Assembly (NCBI RefSeq): GCF_947242115.1
Contig: NC_074715.1
Location: 45,173,086-45,237,085, forward strand
Length of the DNA: 64,000 bases
Direction: 5' to 3'
From: Biomphalaria glabrata
Lineage: Eukaryota > Mollusca > Gastropoda > Planorbidae
The position numbers and the translations under genes are program-made. Of the stretch, positions 50,833 through 61,589 are shown piece by piece (position 1 is the first letter of the stretch; every line of letters starts with the position of its first letter). The notes beneath the pieces were generated by a model. The model saw only the letters and a list, made by a program, of their open reading frames with translations, did not search any database and had not been told where the DNA came from.

Positions 50833-50986
50833 TTTAAAAATTCTTTTATAGATGTGGAAACTTTTAAAAAATGATTTTTTAAAATATAAATATGAGATTA
50901 TAACTTTAAAAAATATAGAGCACTATAAAGGTACAGAAAATACAATTTCGAGATATAAGTATTAAAAAGAAAATGTGTTTGTTTGT

Positions 50987-51142
50987 TTTACATGTTTCGG
51001 ATGTTCCTTCAGAGTTGAAGATAGTTTACTTCCTAGTCCAAACCTCCCGCAGGACGACGGGGGATGGGAGCGGGCAGGATTTGAACCCTCGACCATCGAT
51101 AAATCCGAACGACAGTCCAGCGCGCAAACCTCACGACCAGGC
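50987..51142 (-). repeat. tRNA-derived SINE, family B
   Basis: In reverse complement: GCCTGGTCGTGAGGTTTGCG (box A region), GAGGGTTCAAATCCTGCCCG (box B), CCATCCCCCGTCGTCCTGCG, GAGGTTTGGACTAGGAAGTA, GGAACATCCGAAACATG. Best copy of this family in the window. Confidence 0.88.
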
Positions 51143-51849
51143 GCTGATTGGAAATAAAACCTACACTCATTTGAATGTCAACGAAAGAAAACAAAATGAA
51201 GTGTGAATATCGAACTGTCACTAAAGTCAAAGGGAGGAGACAGTATTTCAAACTATAAACAAAATTAAACGTTATGATGACGCATTTGTTTTAGTTTTGG
51301 TTCTAAGTTTACAATTCAACTTTAATTAGAATCCAAAACTAGACTACAGACGTAAATTGTAGTTTGATTATTTCGAACATTGTTCAAGTCTGTCAAGACA
51401 ATCATAAATATGAAAGAGGTTCTCCAACACGTCATTTGAATTCTTGGTATTGAAAAGCAGAAGATTAAAATCTATTCCAAATAAGTTTTGTGGTTTTTTA
51501 AAAGATCTTCCCTGTTTTGTTTACTTGAAACAAAGTATTCCAATCAATCAAGAGATGTGCTATCTCTGGTGGCAGGTTCAAGATATGCTGCAAGATGGCA
51601 CTCTAGTTTACCAGATGCTAAACAGACTTCTGACATTATCTCATCAACCCCAGGAGAAGTTTGCTTTTGTGTTTTCTTATGCAATGATTCACAGGTAAGT
51701 GTCAACGTAACATCGGGACACTGTCAGTCGTTTGGTTACAATTAAAGAGATAGGGAGAAACTCAATGAGAAGATCAGTGCCGGGGAAAAACACAAACGAG
51801 GGATTTAGAATAAACTTAAAACCTAGAAACTTTTAATGGTAACGTATAG

Positions 51850-52170
51850 GAAAGTCTAGTACACATAAATAATAGAAAAGTCTAGTGATAACAAATGATA
51901 TGAAAGTCTAGTGATAAAAAATGATATGAAAGTCTAGTGATAACAAATGATATGAAAGTCTAGTGATAACAAATGATATGAAAGTCTAGTGATAAATAAT
52001 GATATGAAAGATTAGTGATAACAAATGATATGAAAGTCTAGTGAAAAAAATTATATGAAAGTTTAGTGATAACAAATGATATGAAAGTCTAGTGATAAAA
52101 ATGATATGAAAGTCTAATGGTTGTAAAAAAATTAGGAAAGTCTAGTGTAACAAATTATAGAAAAAGTATA
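51850..52170. repeat. 26-bp minisatellite, left block
   Basis: Units of GATATGAAAGTCTAGTGATA plus ACAAAT. It continues after the SINE at 52171-52379 as a related block. Confidence 0.9.
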
Positions 52171-52379
52171 GTGGTCGAGAAGCTAAATACGCTTGAACTT
52201 GGCTTGGCTTGGCTACCTTTGAAGGGGGCTCGAGGTTCGATACCCGATTCGAGCAGAGATGTGTTTACTGAGCGCATAAAAGCAGCACGGAAAAACCTTG
52301 TCCTAGATACTCCCTTCCCCCACTGGTCCACAAATGAGATTGCTATAAGCATGAAAGTAGCGCTATATAAAAGCTATAA
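52171..52379 (+). repeat. tRNA-derived SINE, family C, inserted in a minisatellite
   Basis: GTGGTCGAGAAGCTAAATAC (box A position), GAGGTTCGATACCCGATTCG (box B), then AAAGCAGCACGGAAAAACCT, CCCCCACTGGTCCACAAATG and GAAAGTAGCGCTATATAAAA. The same minisatellite motif (AAAGTCTAGTG) flanks it on both sides. Confidence 0.8.
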
Positions 52380-52395
52380 CTTAATTTTATGGCCA

Positions 52396-52560
52396 AATAG
52401 GAAAGTCTAGTGGTAACTAATAATAGGGAAAGTCTAGTGGTAACTAATAATAGGGGAAATCTAGTGGTAACTAATAATAGGGGAAATCTAGTGGTAACTA
52501 ATAATAGGGGAAATCTAGTGGTCACAAACAATTGGAAAGTCTAGTGGTAACAACTATAAA
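52396..52560. repeat. 26/27-bp minisatellite, right block
   Basis: Units GGAAAGTCTAGTGGTAACTA plus ATAATA, five to six copies; same core as the left block but homogenised to a different variant. Confidence 0.9.
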
Positions 52561-53697
52561 AGTTTGGTGATAAAAACAAATACAATTTATTTACCAAGAC
52601 TAGTACGCTTGAAAAAAAACAAACTTTTAAACTACAAAAATATATCAACAACAAAAATATGCACGAGAATAGTTTAGGTCTATTAGAACATAGAGAGTAT
52701 AGCATCCATTGCATTTATGACCATAATGACAAATATTTTCGACAGATTAAACAAAAAAAAATAGACAAATTTAAAAATTATAAGTCCGGCATTTTGACAG
52801 AACTGAGAACACATGAAACAGAAAAAAATATTAAATTAGTTATTCAATTAACTTATAATGGAAGTATCTTCAGTAAAAAAAAACACAACAAAAAAAAAAA
52901 GTCATTAAATTTGTAATTCCCACATTTCATTAGAAACAAATCTGAACACTGACAGGCCTACTATATTATTGACGCTCTGTTGCGTCAGAGAGTTCCGAGA
53001 CATTTAAAATTTACATCTCTTTAAATAGTTCTCTTGTCAAAAGAAATGTTTTAATTTGGTTTTACGACATTTAATTATCGGTTGTTTTAGTCCATTAAGA
53101 ATAAACTACTATATGTCGTTATCTGTTTACTAATTACTTAATAATTGTCATTTTTGTTGTTTGTGTTACGAATTTTGAAAACATTTTTTGTTCAGAAACT
53201 AGACAAACATTGATAATTTTTCTTAATATATATTGTTTGTTTTGTTGTGAATAGAGAGCAGGTTCTACAATGACATGTATTTAGGGCAGAGGCCAGGGGC
53301 TAGAAATAACAGTGTTGGCTGCATCGATGAAGACTCAACAATTCGATTCTTTCCGTCTTTTGAGAGTGCTGGACAATGTGGTGTCTACGACCACAAGTCG
53401 TGGACAAACAAACACACTAATAAATACACATACACTATTGTATTATTCTATGGCTCCTTATGTCTCGGACTAGAGTAAGACCTACTACAGATAGATCTAG
53501 TTACAGATAAACTGTACAAATGGTATATACGTATGCATTTCATCAAAAATAAATTTTAGCAACCCATGTTAAGGTTTCTACACAAGACTATCAGCAAAAT
53601 GTTCCTGAAAGTCCATCTATTTTAACTCTTTACTTTATACATGCGGGAATTCCCACTGGCTTGTGTTCAATAGACCGAATTTAATTTGTAGATGATT
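52561..53697. other. Gene-free segment
   Basis: A less AT-rich patch at 53270-53410 has a short open frame without family match. Otherwise nothing recognised. Confidence 0.5.
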
Positions 53698-53709
53698 ATA
53701 GTAAAAGAA

Positions 53710-54759
53710 CTGGACTGTAATGAGACATTATGGGATCCCCAATAAAATAATAACCATAATCAAGAACCTTTATGATGGTTTCACCTGCCAAGTAACCCAC
53801 TGTGGCAAGCTGTCAGAGGAATTTCCAGTCACAACAGGAGTCAAACAGGGATGTCTTCTTTCACCACTCCTGTTCCTTCTAGTACTGGATTGGGTCACAA
53901 AAGAAGCCTACTCTAACGCAGGGAAAGGAATCCAATGGACTCTCACACAAAAGCTGGAAGATCTGGAATTCGCTGATGACATAGCCCTATTATCACACAG
54001 ACTACAGGATATGCAAGAAAAGGTCACAGCTTTAAGCGAAGTAGGAAAAAGAGTAGGCCTCAAAATAAACCACCAAAAAACTAAAGTACTTAAAGTAAAC
54101 AATAAACAAAGTGGAGACATAGTATTGGATTCTCAGACAATAGACCAAGTAGAAAATTTTATATACCTTGGGAGTGTAGTCAGTATATCAGGTGGAACAG
54201 ATGAAGACATTAAACGCCGTATAAATCTAGCACGTCAGACATTTACACAGCTAAAACCAACCTGGAAATCTCCTTACATCTCAAACAAGACTAAACTAAG
54301 AATCTTTAATTCTAATGTCAAGGCTGTCCTACTGTATGGTTCTGAAACATGGAGAACAACTGAAGCCACAACAAAAAAAATACAGACCTTCATCAACAGA
54401 TGCCTGAGAAATATCCTAAAAATACACTGGTATGACAAAGTAGAAAACACCAAACTGTGGGAGATGAGTGGACAGAAAAATATAGAAGTGCAGATCTTAG
54501 AGAGGAAGTGGAGATGGATTGGTCACACCCTTAGAAAAGATACCAGCAACAGAGCTAGGCAGGCCATAGAGTGGAACCCCCAGGGAACAAGACGCAGAGG
54601 ATGACCAAAAAGAACATGGCGACGCAGTGTACTTGAAGAAGCAGAGAAGACCGGGAAGAGCTGGGACACCATCAAAAAGCTAGCAAGAGACCGTGGAGAG
54701 TGGCGTGTTTATGTCGAGGCCCTAGGTTCCATGAGGAACTCAAAGGAATGATGATGATG
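53710..54759 (+). mobile_element. 5'-truncated LINE with 12-bp target duplication
   Basis: Flanked by exact copies of ATAGTAAAAGAA at 53698-53709 and 54760-54771. The insert is in frame from its first codons (WTVMRHYGIPNKIITII) and covers reverse-transcriptase blocks: TGVKQGCLLSPLLFLLVLDW, LEDLEFADDIALLSHRLQDM (catalytic DD intact), VENFIYLGSVVSISGGTDED, AVLLYGSETWRTTEAT, RKWRWIGHTLRK. It ends in an (ATG)n tail. One internal stop, TGA at 54602-54604 in place of the usual CGA of RRRGRPK, is the only break seen; the frame then runs to the natural stop near 54750. An RTE-like clade is suggested by the tail and thumb region but not proven. Confidence 0.92.
53711..54604 (+). CDS. LINE ORF2 fragment: reverse transcriptase palm and thumb
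   Basis: About 297 codons to the first stop. Contains reverse-transcriptase motifs B (QGCLLSPLLF), C (FADD) and the thumb. Motif A and the endonuclease are lost by 5' truncation, so no activity is expected. The downstream continuation PKRTWRRSVLEEAEKTGKSW shows that the stop is a single CpG-type change in an otherwise intact copy. Confidence 0.88.
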   Translation, partial: WTVMRHYGIPNKIITIIKNLYDGFTCQVTHCGKLSEEFPVTTGVKQGCLLSPLLFLLVLDWVTKEAYSNAGKGIQWTLTQKLEDLEFADDIALLSHRLQDMQEKVTALSEVGKRVGLKINHQKTKVLKVNNKQSGDIVLDSQTIDQVENFIYLGSVVSISGGTDEDIKRRINLARQTFTQLKPTWKSPYISNKTKLRIFNSNVKAVLLYGSETWRTTEATTKKIQTFINRCLRNILKIHWYDKVENTKLWEMSGQKNIEVQILERKWRWIGHTLRKDTSNRARQAIEWNPQGTRRRG

Positions 54760-54900
54760 ATAGTAAAAGAAAAGTAATAACAGTCAAACCAGAGTTTTCC
54801 ATGTACGACCAATTAGCTAGTTTTTTTGTTTTTTTTTTACCAAAGATATTCATAAACTCAAATTTTTTTAGGAAAATCGTTAAAGTCGTTTTTGAGATCC

Positions 54901-56610
54901 GTGTCCACCACCCAAGCAGTGTCCACCACCCAAGCAGTGTCCACCACCCAAGCAGTGTCCACCACTCAAGCAATGTCCACCACCCAAGCAGTGTCCACCA
55001 CTCAAGCAGTGTCCACCACTCAAGCAGTGTCCACCACTCAAGCAGTGTTCACCACCCAAGCAGTGTTCACCACCCAAGCAGTGTCCACCACTCAAGCAGT
55101 GTCCACCACCCAAGCAGTGTTCACCATCCAAGCAGTGTTCACCACCCAAGCAGTGTTCACCACCCAAGCAGTGTCCACCACTCAAGCAGTGTCCACCACT
55201 CAAGCAGTGTTCACCACCCAAGCAGTGTTCACTACCCAAGCAGTGACCACCACTCAAGCAGTGTCCACCACCCAAGCAGTGTTCACCACCCAAGCAGTGT
55301 CCACCACTCAAGCAGTGTTCACCACCCAAGCAGTGTTCACCATCCAAGCAGTGTCCACCACTCAAGCAGTGTTCACCATCCAAGCAGTGTTCACCATCCA
55401 AGCAGTGTTCACCACCCAAGCAGTGTTCACCATCCAAGCAGTGTCCACCACCCAAGCGGTGTTCACCAACCAAGCAGTGTCCACCACTCAAGCAGTGTTC
55501 ACCAACCAAGCAGTGTTCACCACCCAAGCAGTGTTCACCATCCAAGCGGTGTCCACCATCCAAGCAGTGTTCACCATCCAAGCAGTGTTCACCATCCAAG
55601 CGGTGTCCACCACTCAAGCAGTGTTCACCATCCAAGCAGTGTTCACCATCCAAGCAGTGTTCGCCATCCAAGCAGTGTTCACCAACCAAGCAGTGTTCAC
55701 CACCCAAGCAGTGTTCACCACCCAAGCAGTGTTCACCACCCAAGCAGTGTTCACCATCCAAGCAGTGTCCACCATCCAAGCAGTGTTCACCATCCAAGCA
55801 GTGTTCACCATCCAAGCGGTGTCCACCACTCAAGCAGTGTTCACCATCCAAGCAGTGTTCACCATCCAAGCAGTGTTCGCCATCCAAGCAGTGTTCACCA
55901 ACCAAGCAGTGTTCACCATCCAAGCAGTGTCCACCATCCAAGCAGTGTTCACCATCCAAGCAGTGTCCACCATCCAAGCAGTGTCCACCATCCAAGCAGT
56001 GTCCACCATCCAAGCAGTGTTCACCACCCAAGCAGTGTTCACCATCCAAGCAGTGTTCACCATCCAAGCAGTGTCCACCATCCAAGCAGTGTTCACCACC
56101 CAAGCAGTGTTCACCATCCAAGCAGTGTTCACCACCCAAGCAGTGTTCACCACCCAAGCAGTGTTCACCACCCAAGCAGTGTTCACCACCCAAGCAGTGT
56201 TCACCATCCAAGCAGTGTCCACCACCCAAGCAGTGTCCACCACTCAAGCAGTGTCCACCACCCAAGCAGTGTCCACCACTCAAGCAGTGTTCACCATCCA
56301 AGCAGTGTCCACCACCCATGGAGTGTTCACCATCCAATCAGTGTTCAGCACTCAAGCAGTGTTCACCATCCAAGCAGTGTTCACCATCCAAGCAGTGTTC
56401 ACCATCCAAGCAGTGTCCACCACCCAAGCAGTGTCCACCACCCAAGCAATGTCCACCACCCAAGCAGTATCCACCACCCAAGCAGTGTTCACCATCCAAG
56501 CAGTGTCCACCACCCAAGCAGTGTCCACCACCCAAGCAGTATCCACTACCCAAGCAGTGTTCACCATCCAAGCAGTGTCCACCACCCAAGCAGTGTCCAC
56601 CACCCAAGCA
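54901..56610. repeat. 18-bp minisatellite, 95 copies
   Basis: Unit GTGTCCACCACCCAAGCA with T/C, C/T/A and G variants; 1710 bp is exactly 95 x 18, so no indels are fixed. Read on the + strand it gives VHHPSS repeats in one frame and STTQAV in another; on the minus strand GEHCLD/GGHCLG. At least five frames stay open, so length of open frame is no evidence of coding. A 12-unit (216-bp) block is duplicated, marked by the rare TTCGCC unit at about 55661 and 55877. Confidence 0.98.
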
Positions 56611-56639
56611 AATGGCAAGTTAATAAGATTGTAGAAAGT

Positions 56640-57303
56640 AAAATCAAGAAATGATTTGTGTTCACATGTTTCCCAGTTATTGTCCATAGTTTATTATGTT
56701 TCGTGACCCTAATTCAGTTTACTGATGGTAGTTCAGAAATAAGTCGATATGACGTTGATTTCATATGCAGTAAGCGTGCAGCACAGCGTCATAGTAATCT
56801 GATTAAACAGTGAAATCTGAGTCCTGTCGTTTTCCATGCAATATATTATATACTAATCTTTAAGAGATCGGTAATTAATAATCGTTTTCTAAAGATAATT
56901 GGAGGCGGCTAATGGTTGTGTAATTTGTATTCGTAAACAGTAAACCTAGGGTATGGAATAACTCTAATGGTCAATATGTCTGCGCTGGATGTGGCGAACT
57001 ATGAAGGTCAAAGCTGGGGCTGCGTATCCATGGGAAAAACTGCATTCCTCGAAGATAGGCCTTATCATTATTATTATTAAAAAATTAATATTAATATGTA
57101 GCTCAGTCAATGCAAAGCTTAGTAATATCACTATAATGTACTCGAGTCCATTTGAAGTCGCCAGGAGGGACCAGACTTGATTAAAATATGACTTAAATGA
57201 AATTGATTTTTAACCTGTAAGTCCAATTATACACCTTTTAATTGATGATCTGAGTGGCTATGGTAGTCCTAATAGTTATTGAACTATATATATATATATA
57301 TAT
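56640..57303. other. Gene-free segment
   Basis: Nothing recognised; ends in a TA microsatellite at 57286-57305. Confidence 0.5.
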
Positions 57304-57482
57304 ATAGTGCTTTTTTTGTGTAAAGAAATAGGTGCCGGTACTCAGTGATGGATTGCCTAACTATTAACTACTAATAAATTAATAATAAACGTTAAAATAC
57401 AAGAAAAGTAATACTTTTTCCCTACATTGAAAAAAGTGCCGGTACGCCGTACCTGTGCTTACCGTCACAAGAAATCACTGTA
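57304..57482. mobile_element. Probable MITE inserted in a TA repeat
   Basis: Left end TAGTGCTTTTTTTGTGTAAA, right end in reverse complement TACAGTGATTTCTTGTGACG, with subterminal inverted blocks GGTGCCGGTACT and GTACGGCGTACCGGCAC. TA-rich DNA lies on both sides, which fits a TA target but prevents reading a unique duplication. Confidence 0.5.
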
Positions 57483-59586
57483 GATATATATATTCTTGTA
57501 ATCATGCACTGTGCTGCATACATATATGAATGCTACATGATAATTTAGAAACTACTTTATAGCGTAAGTAATCACACTTAATCTCTAAATTCCTGTTAGA
57601 TATGCGCTGCGTATAGCGTACTGTTGTTCCCAACATAAGTCAATAGTCATGTCTTCAAAATGATTTTCGATTATTGCTCTTCACTAATACCATACGACTC
57701 GATTCACAACAGCCAGGCTTTCTTCTTCGTTCCATTCGAAACCTTAGAACTGATTGTTTCAGAAAAAAAAGGTATATTGGCAGCTACTGGCAACAAGGAG
57801 CCCCGGTGATGATGCTTAGACTGCGAGCGTGCTTTGATAAAAAGAATTGTTGGCGAACTGCCAAAACGTAAAAAAAGAACGCATCTAAAACAATAATAAT
57901 AGACATAAAAACTTGGCACCTGGGTAAATTAAGATCTATATTCATATAACCAAACAACAAAAATAATCACAAAGTGGTAAGTATGGTAATGTGGCTTGTC
58001 AGACATGTGTCTTGTACGGTTGACTGATTTTCATGTGCTCTTGACCAGAAAAGAAACAAAAAGCACTCTTGAAGCTGTGCTATCAGGGACGAAATGCGGA
58101 AAAAGCAGATTTTGCTTAGTCATGTGAAACACCGCACTCATTCTTAATCATCGGAATCGAAGACCATGCCACTGTCACGGACGAAGTTGACTTGTCGCAG
58201 AGATTCCTAAAGAAGCGAAGATAATGATGTCCTAGGCCAATACTTCAGCTGGATGATGACGACAGGCTGTATGTTGATGTTTTAACTATTATAAAGATAG
58301 TCCGGAGAGCTCATCTACTTGAAAGCTATTGTAATCCAAATAAGGTCACGATCCTAAGATCAAGAGATAAGATCAGGAGTGTTGACCAACGCAAAGGCCA
58401 TAATCTTAGTTCAGAATGACCGAATGTCATTTTAAAACAATTCTTCTAATAGCAATATACTAAGGTGTACATAAAAGAGTTCTTCTATAGAGGGAACATC
58501 GACCTCTCTCCTTGAGTTCACTATAATGATAGGTAAACAACTGGTTTTTTATTTCTTAAAATCACAATAACATCCATGAAAAAGCAATGGCTTATACTTC
58601 CAACGTATGTTAATATCATTGTTATTGTTAATTAGAAACTTAACCTTAACTAAGTCACAGGTTTTCCTGGCCGACGAAGGCAACTCGTTTTATGCTTGAA
58701 TGACACTTGTAAAGATAAGAGTTCTCCTGTGTTTGTCCCAGCAAGTTGAACAAGAAATGTCTTTTCACTATGTGTTTTCTTGCGTAGTTTCTTTTCAGAT
58801 AAAAACATAAAATATAAAAGTATTTTAATTATGTTGGCTATGAGTTTAATAATTAACCATCTTTTTTACAATACCTCTATTCAAGTCAGAACTTTATTGA
58901 GGGTGGGGTGGAGGGTGGAACCAGGACAGAGATCTCAAAAACTGCTCTAGAGATGTTCCTAGAATTTTAACAGTTGAGCTGAGAAAAGAATTATTTCATT
59001 GGCCACAATGGGAAACAATAGTTTGACCGTTATAATTTCTAAAATAAAAAAAAAAGAAATACATTTAAATTTTGGCTAGAGAACTAGATCTAGGTCTAAT
59101 TCCAACAATTGAAAGGACTGCTGCTTTTTTGGGAAATATCCTAACGTAGGCCATTATTGATTAAAGGGTTTAATAAATTAATGTTCAGGAAAATTGTACG
59201 CATCGTCTTCTTGCTCTAGACTCTAGATCTAAAGGCCTCTCATTGGGATATTATAAAGAGTAGTAGATCTATAAATTCGTTTAACCAGGACTCTTTCTCC
59301 TTTCTCGGGACTAGGGGGGGGGGGGGAGGCTGGGTTTAAAATGTTTAATTGTTTTTTAATCGAACATTCATGAGTTATTAATAGAAAACCAGACGCTCTA
59401 TAAGTTGTATAAAGGAAGTATTATCTTTTTCAAACAGAATTCTCATGTTTTTCTTGTTTTTATACTTGATACTCATTGTGTTTCCATATAAGATGAAACA
59501 GAACATATTTTATAATAATATATCGAGAGAAAACTATTTAAAGATCGTTTGTTTTGGTAAAGTTTTAAAAATGAAAATATTGCAAT
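57483..59586. other. Gene-free segment with one dispersed repeat
   Basis: Open frames at 57674-57919 show no family. A repeat related to 37488-37585 lies at 58661-58750. A G13 run is at about 59311-59325. Confidence 0.5.
58661..58750 (+). repeat. Unclassified dispersed repeat, copy 2
   Basis: GTTTTCCTGGCCGACGAAGG, ACACTTGTAAAGATAAGAGT and CTCCTGTGTTTGTCCCAGC parallel the copy at 37488. Confidence 0.5.
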
Positions 59587-59865
59587 CTACAAGTCAATGG
59601 ACCTATGTGTCCGTGTAGAAGCTACAAGTCACTGGACCTATGTGTCCGTGTAGAAGCTACAAGTCACTGGACCTATGTGTCCGTGTAGAAGCTACAAGTC
59701 ACTGGACCAATGTGTCCGTGTAGAAGCTAGAATCACTGGACCTATATGTCCGTGTAGAAGCTACAAGTCACTGGACCTATATGTCCGTGTAGAAGCTACA
59801 AGTCACTGGACCTATATGTCCGTGTAAAAGCTACAAGTCACTGGACCTATGTGTCCGTGTAGAAG
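59587..59865. repeat. 35-bp minisatellite, 8 copies
   Basis: Unit CTACAAGTCACTGGACCTAT followed by GTGTCCGTGTAGAAG; one unit is 34 bp. CCAATG and CCTATATG variants occur. Confidence 0.96.
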
Positions 59866-61589
59866 TTAGACTTGATCATTTCTTTTGCTCCTGAAATCAA
59901 ACTCGGCCATCGGACACTCTACACTTTTTTTTTCGTCCATTCAGGCCTCTCTCTCTCACTATCTCTCTCTCTCTCTCTCTCGTGAAATAGATGGTCTTCC
60001 TAAACCCTGTTGGCTGGAATATCGATCCGTTATTAGATCGAATCTATTTTTGAATTCAGCTTTTAAAACTCCTTCCACTTGGCTTTCAAGACCAGTTCTC
60101 TGCTCTCTCCCCCCCCCACCCCTCCTTCGTTCCTCCCACCACCATTTTCACAATGCCTCCTCCCGACCTCCACCCAAGCCTCAGTTCAGCAATCTACGTT
60201 ATGTTCTCTTATCTCAGAGGCGAGCAGGAAAGTACTCAAGTTGTGAGTTGCCAGTTTGGCTGTTAGCAGCACGTCTCGCCACACATCCCTTGGCTATCGG
60301 GTTCCAGGTATTCAGAACAGACATTTCGCTTGGGTCTGTAGCTCATGCGCGTGCGTGCGTGTGTGTGTGTGCGTGCATTCATTCGTGCTTGTGTTGTTTG
60401 GAGAGTAAAGATAAATCTACAGCGATGTGTGGTCACCTTCCACACCAACCACACGATCTACTAACACCTATAGCTTAAATTTATTGCCGCTGTCAACATT
60501 AAGCACCAAATTACTCTGCATTCAAGTTTACTTTTTTATATAAATATCTTCTGCTAAGGAAAAAAAAGTTTGGCTTTTGTTTCTGTACGAAGCTGGCCAC
60601 ATACAGTCCAACATTTTGACAAGGGGAAATTTCTATACCAACCGGCAGTGGAAACAAAAGGCAATGTGGCAACAAGAGAACTCACTTAATTCTGACGCCA
60701 GCCCAATGACGTCTGCTGTTGTTCTGTTTCATGGTTGAGCCTTGTAGTTAATGGCTGTAGATTAAGCCATGTGTGACTTAAGAGGCTGATTCGTCGTCTG
60801 GTGCATTGGTGTGTGTGTGTGTGTGTGTGTGTGCGGGTCTGGTGCATGTGTGTGTGTGTGTGTGCGGGTCTAGTGCATGTGTGTGTGTGTGGGTCTGGTG
60901 CATGTGTGTGTGTGTGTGGGTCTGGTGCATGTGTGTGTATGTGTGCGTGGATACTTAAAAAAAACAAACAAACAAACAAAGTAGAAAGTCATAGAGTTAA
61001 CTAAAGAGAAAAAAAAAGAGACAAACAGAGAAAAAAAAAGAGACACAGAGAAGAACAAAAAGACACAAAGAGATAGAGAAAGAGACATAAAGAAAGAAAG
61101 CGAAAAAGAGACAGAGAGACCAAGAGAAAGGGAAAGACAAAAAAGAGAGACAAAGAGAAAGGAAGAGAAAGACAGAGAGAGAGACACACAGTGAAAGACA
61201 TTAAGTGATAATAAGGATAGAGACATACAGAAAGAGAGGTGGAAGAGAGAGGGAGATCCATGTTTCACTCTGTCAACATAAAAATCTCTAAGAAATGACA
61301 TGTCTTGCTAAAAGCCTCTAAGATTGTATACTGCACACATTAAGACGCTTTAAGTGCAAAGGATGATAAAATTGAGAGGTTTCAAAGAGACTAATCTCCC
61401 TAGTGTACGGCTAAATTTCCATTAGAGTGTCTTTGCCTAAGAACTGAAGTAACGTGAGACCAGAACACATAAGAAGAAGAGTGTGTTGCCTCGTCAATGC
61501 TATTCTTCTTACGTGTATATAATTTTAACTGATGCAATTAGTCTTGATAAGCAATACTGATAAAACAAAAAATTAGGCCTATCTCTAGA
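59866..61589. other. Gene-free segment with simple repeats
   Basis: CT tract at 59948-59980, TG tracts at 60356-60372 and 60808-60935 (interrupted by GGGTCTGGTGCA units), and a long purine-rich GA/AAAG tract at 61005-61255. Open frames here, including one of 197 codons at 59885-60478, are low-complexity. Confidence 0.65.
60808..60950. repeat. (TG)n blocks alternating with GCGGGTCTGGTGCA-type units
   Basis: Five TG tracts, separated by a conserved GGGTCTGGTGCATG spacer; a compound micro/minisatellite. Confidence 0.9.

Noticed and set aside
51575-51695. Exon-like stretch ending in CACAG followed by GTAAGT
   Set aside because: The donor is good, but two frames are equally open, neither resembles a protein I know, and no partner exon was found.
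54892-56634. Other long open frames across the 18-bp array (580 codons on +, 485 codons on -)
   Set aside because: A unit length divisible by three with no stop keeps several frames open at once; no independent coding signal.
59885-60478. 197-codon open frame on +
   Set aside because: Needs a TTG start and crosses CT, C-rich and TG tracts; composition is low-complexity.
60870-61301. Minus-strand frames rich in Ser, Leu and Phe resembling membrane protein
   Set aside because: Translation of a purine-rich GA/AAAG tract on the opposite strand.
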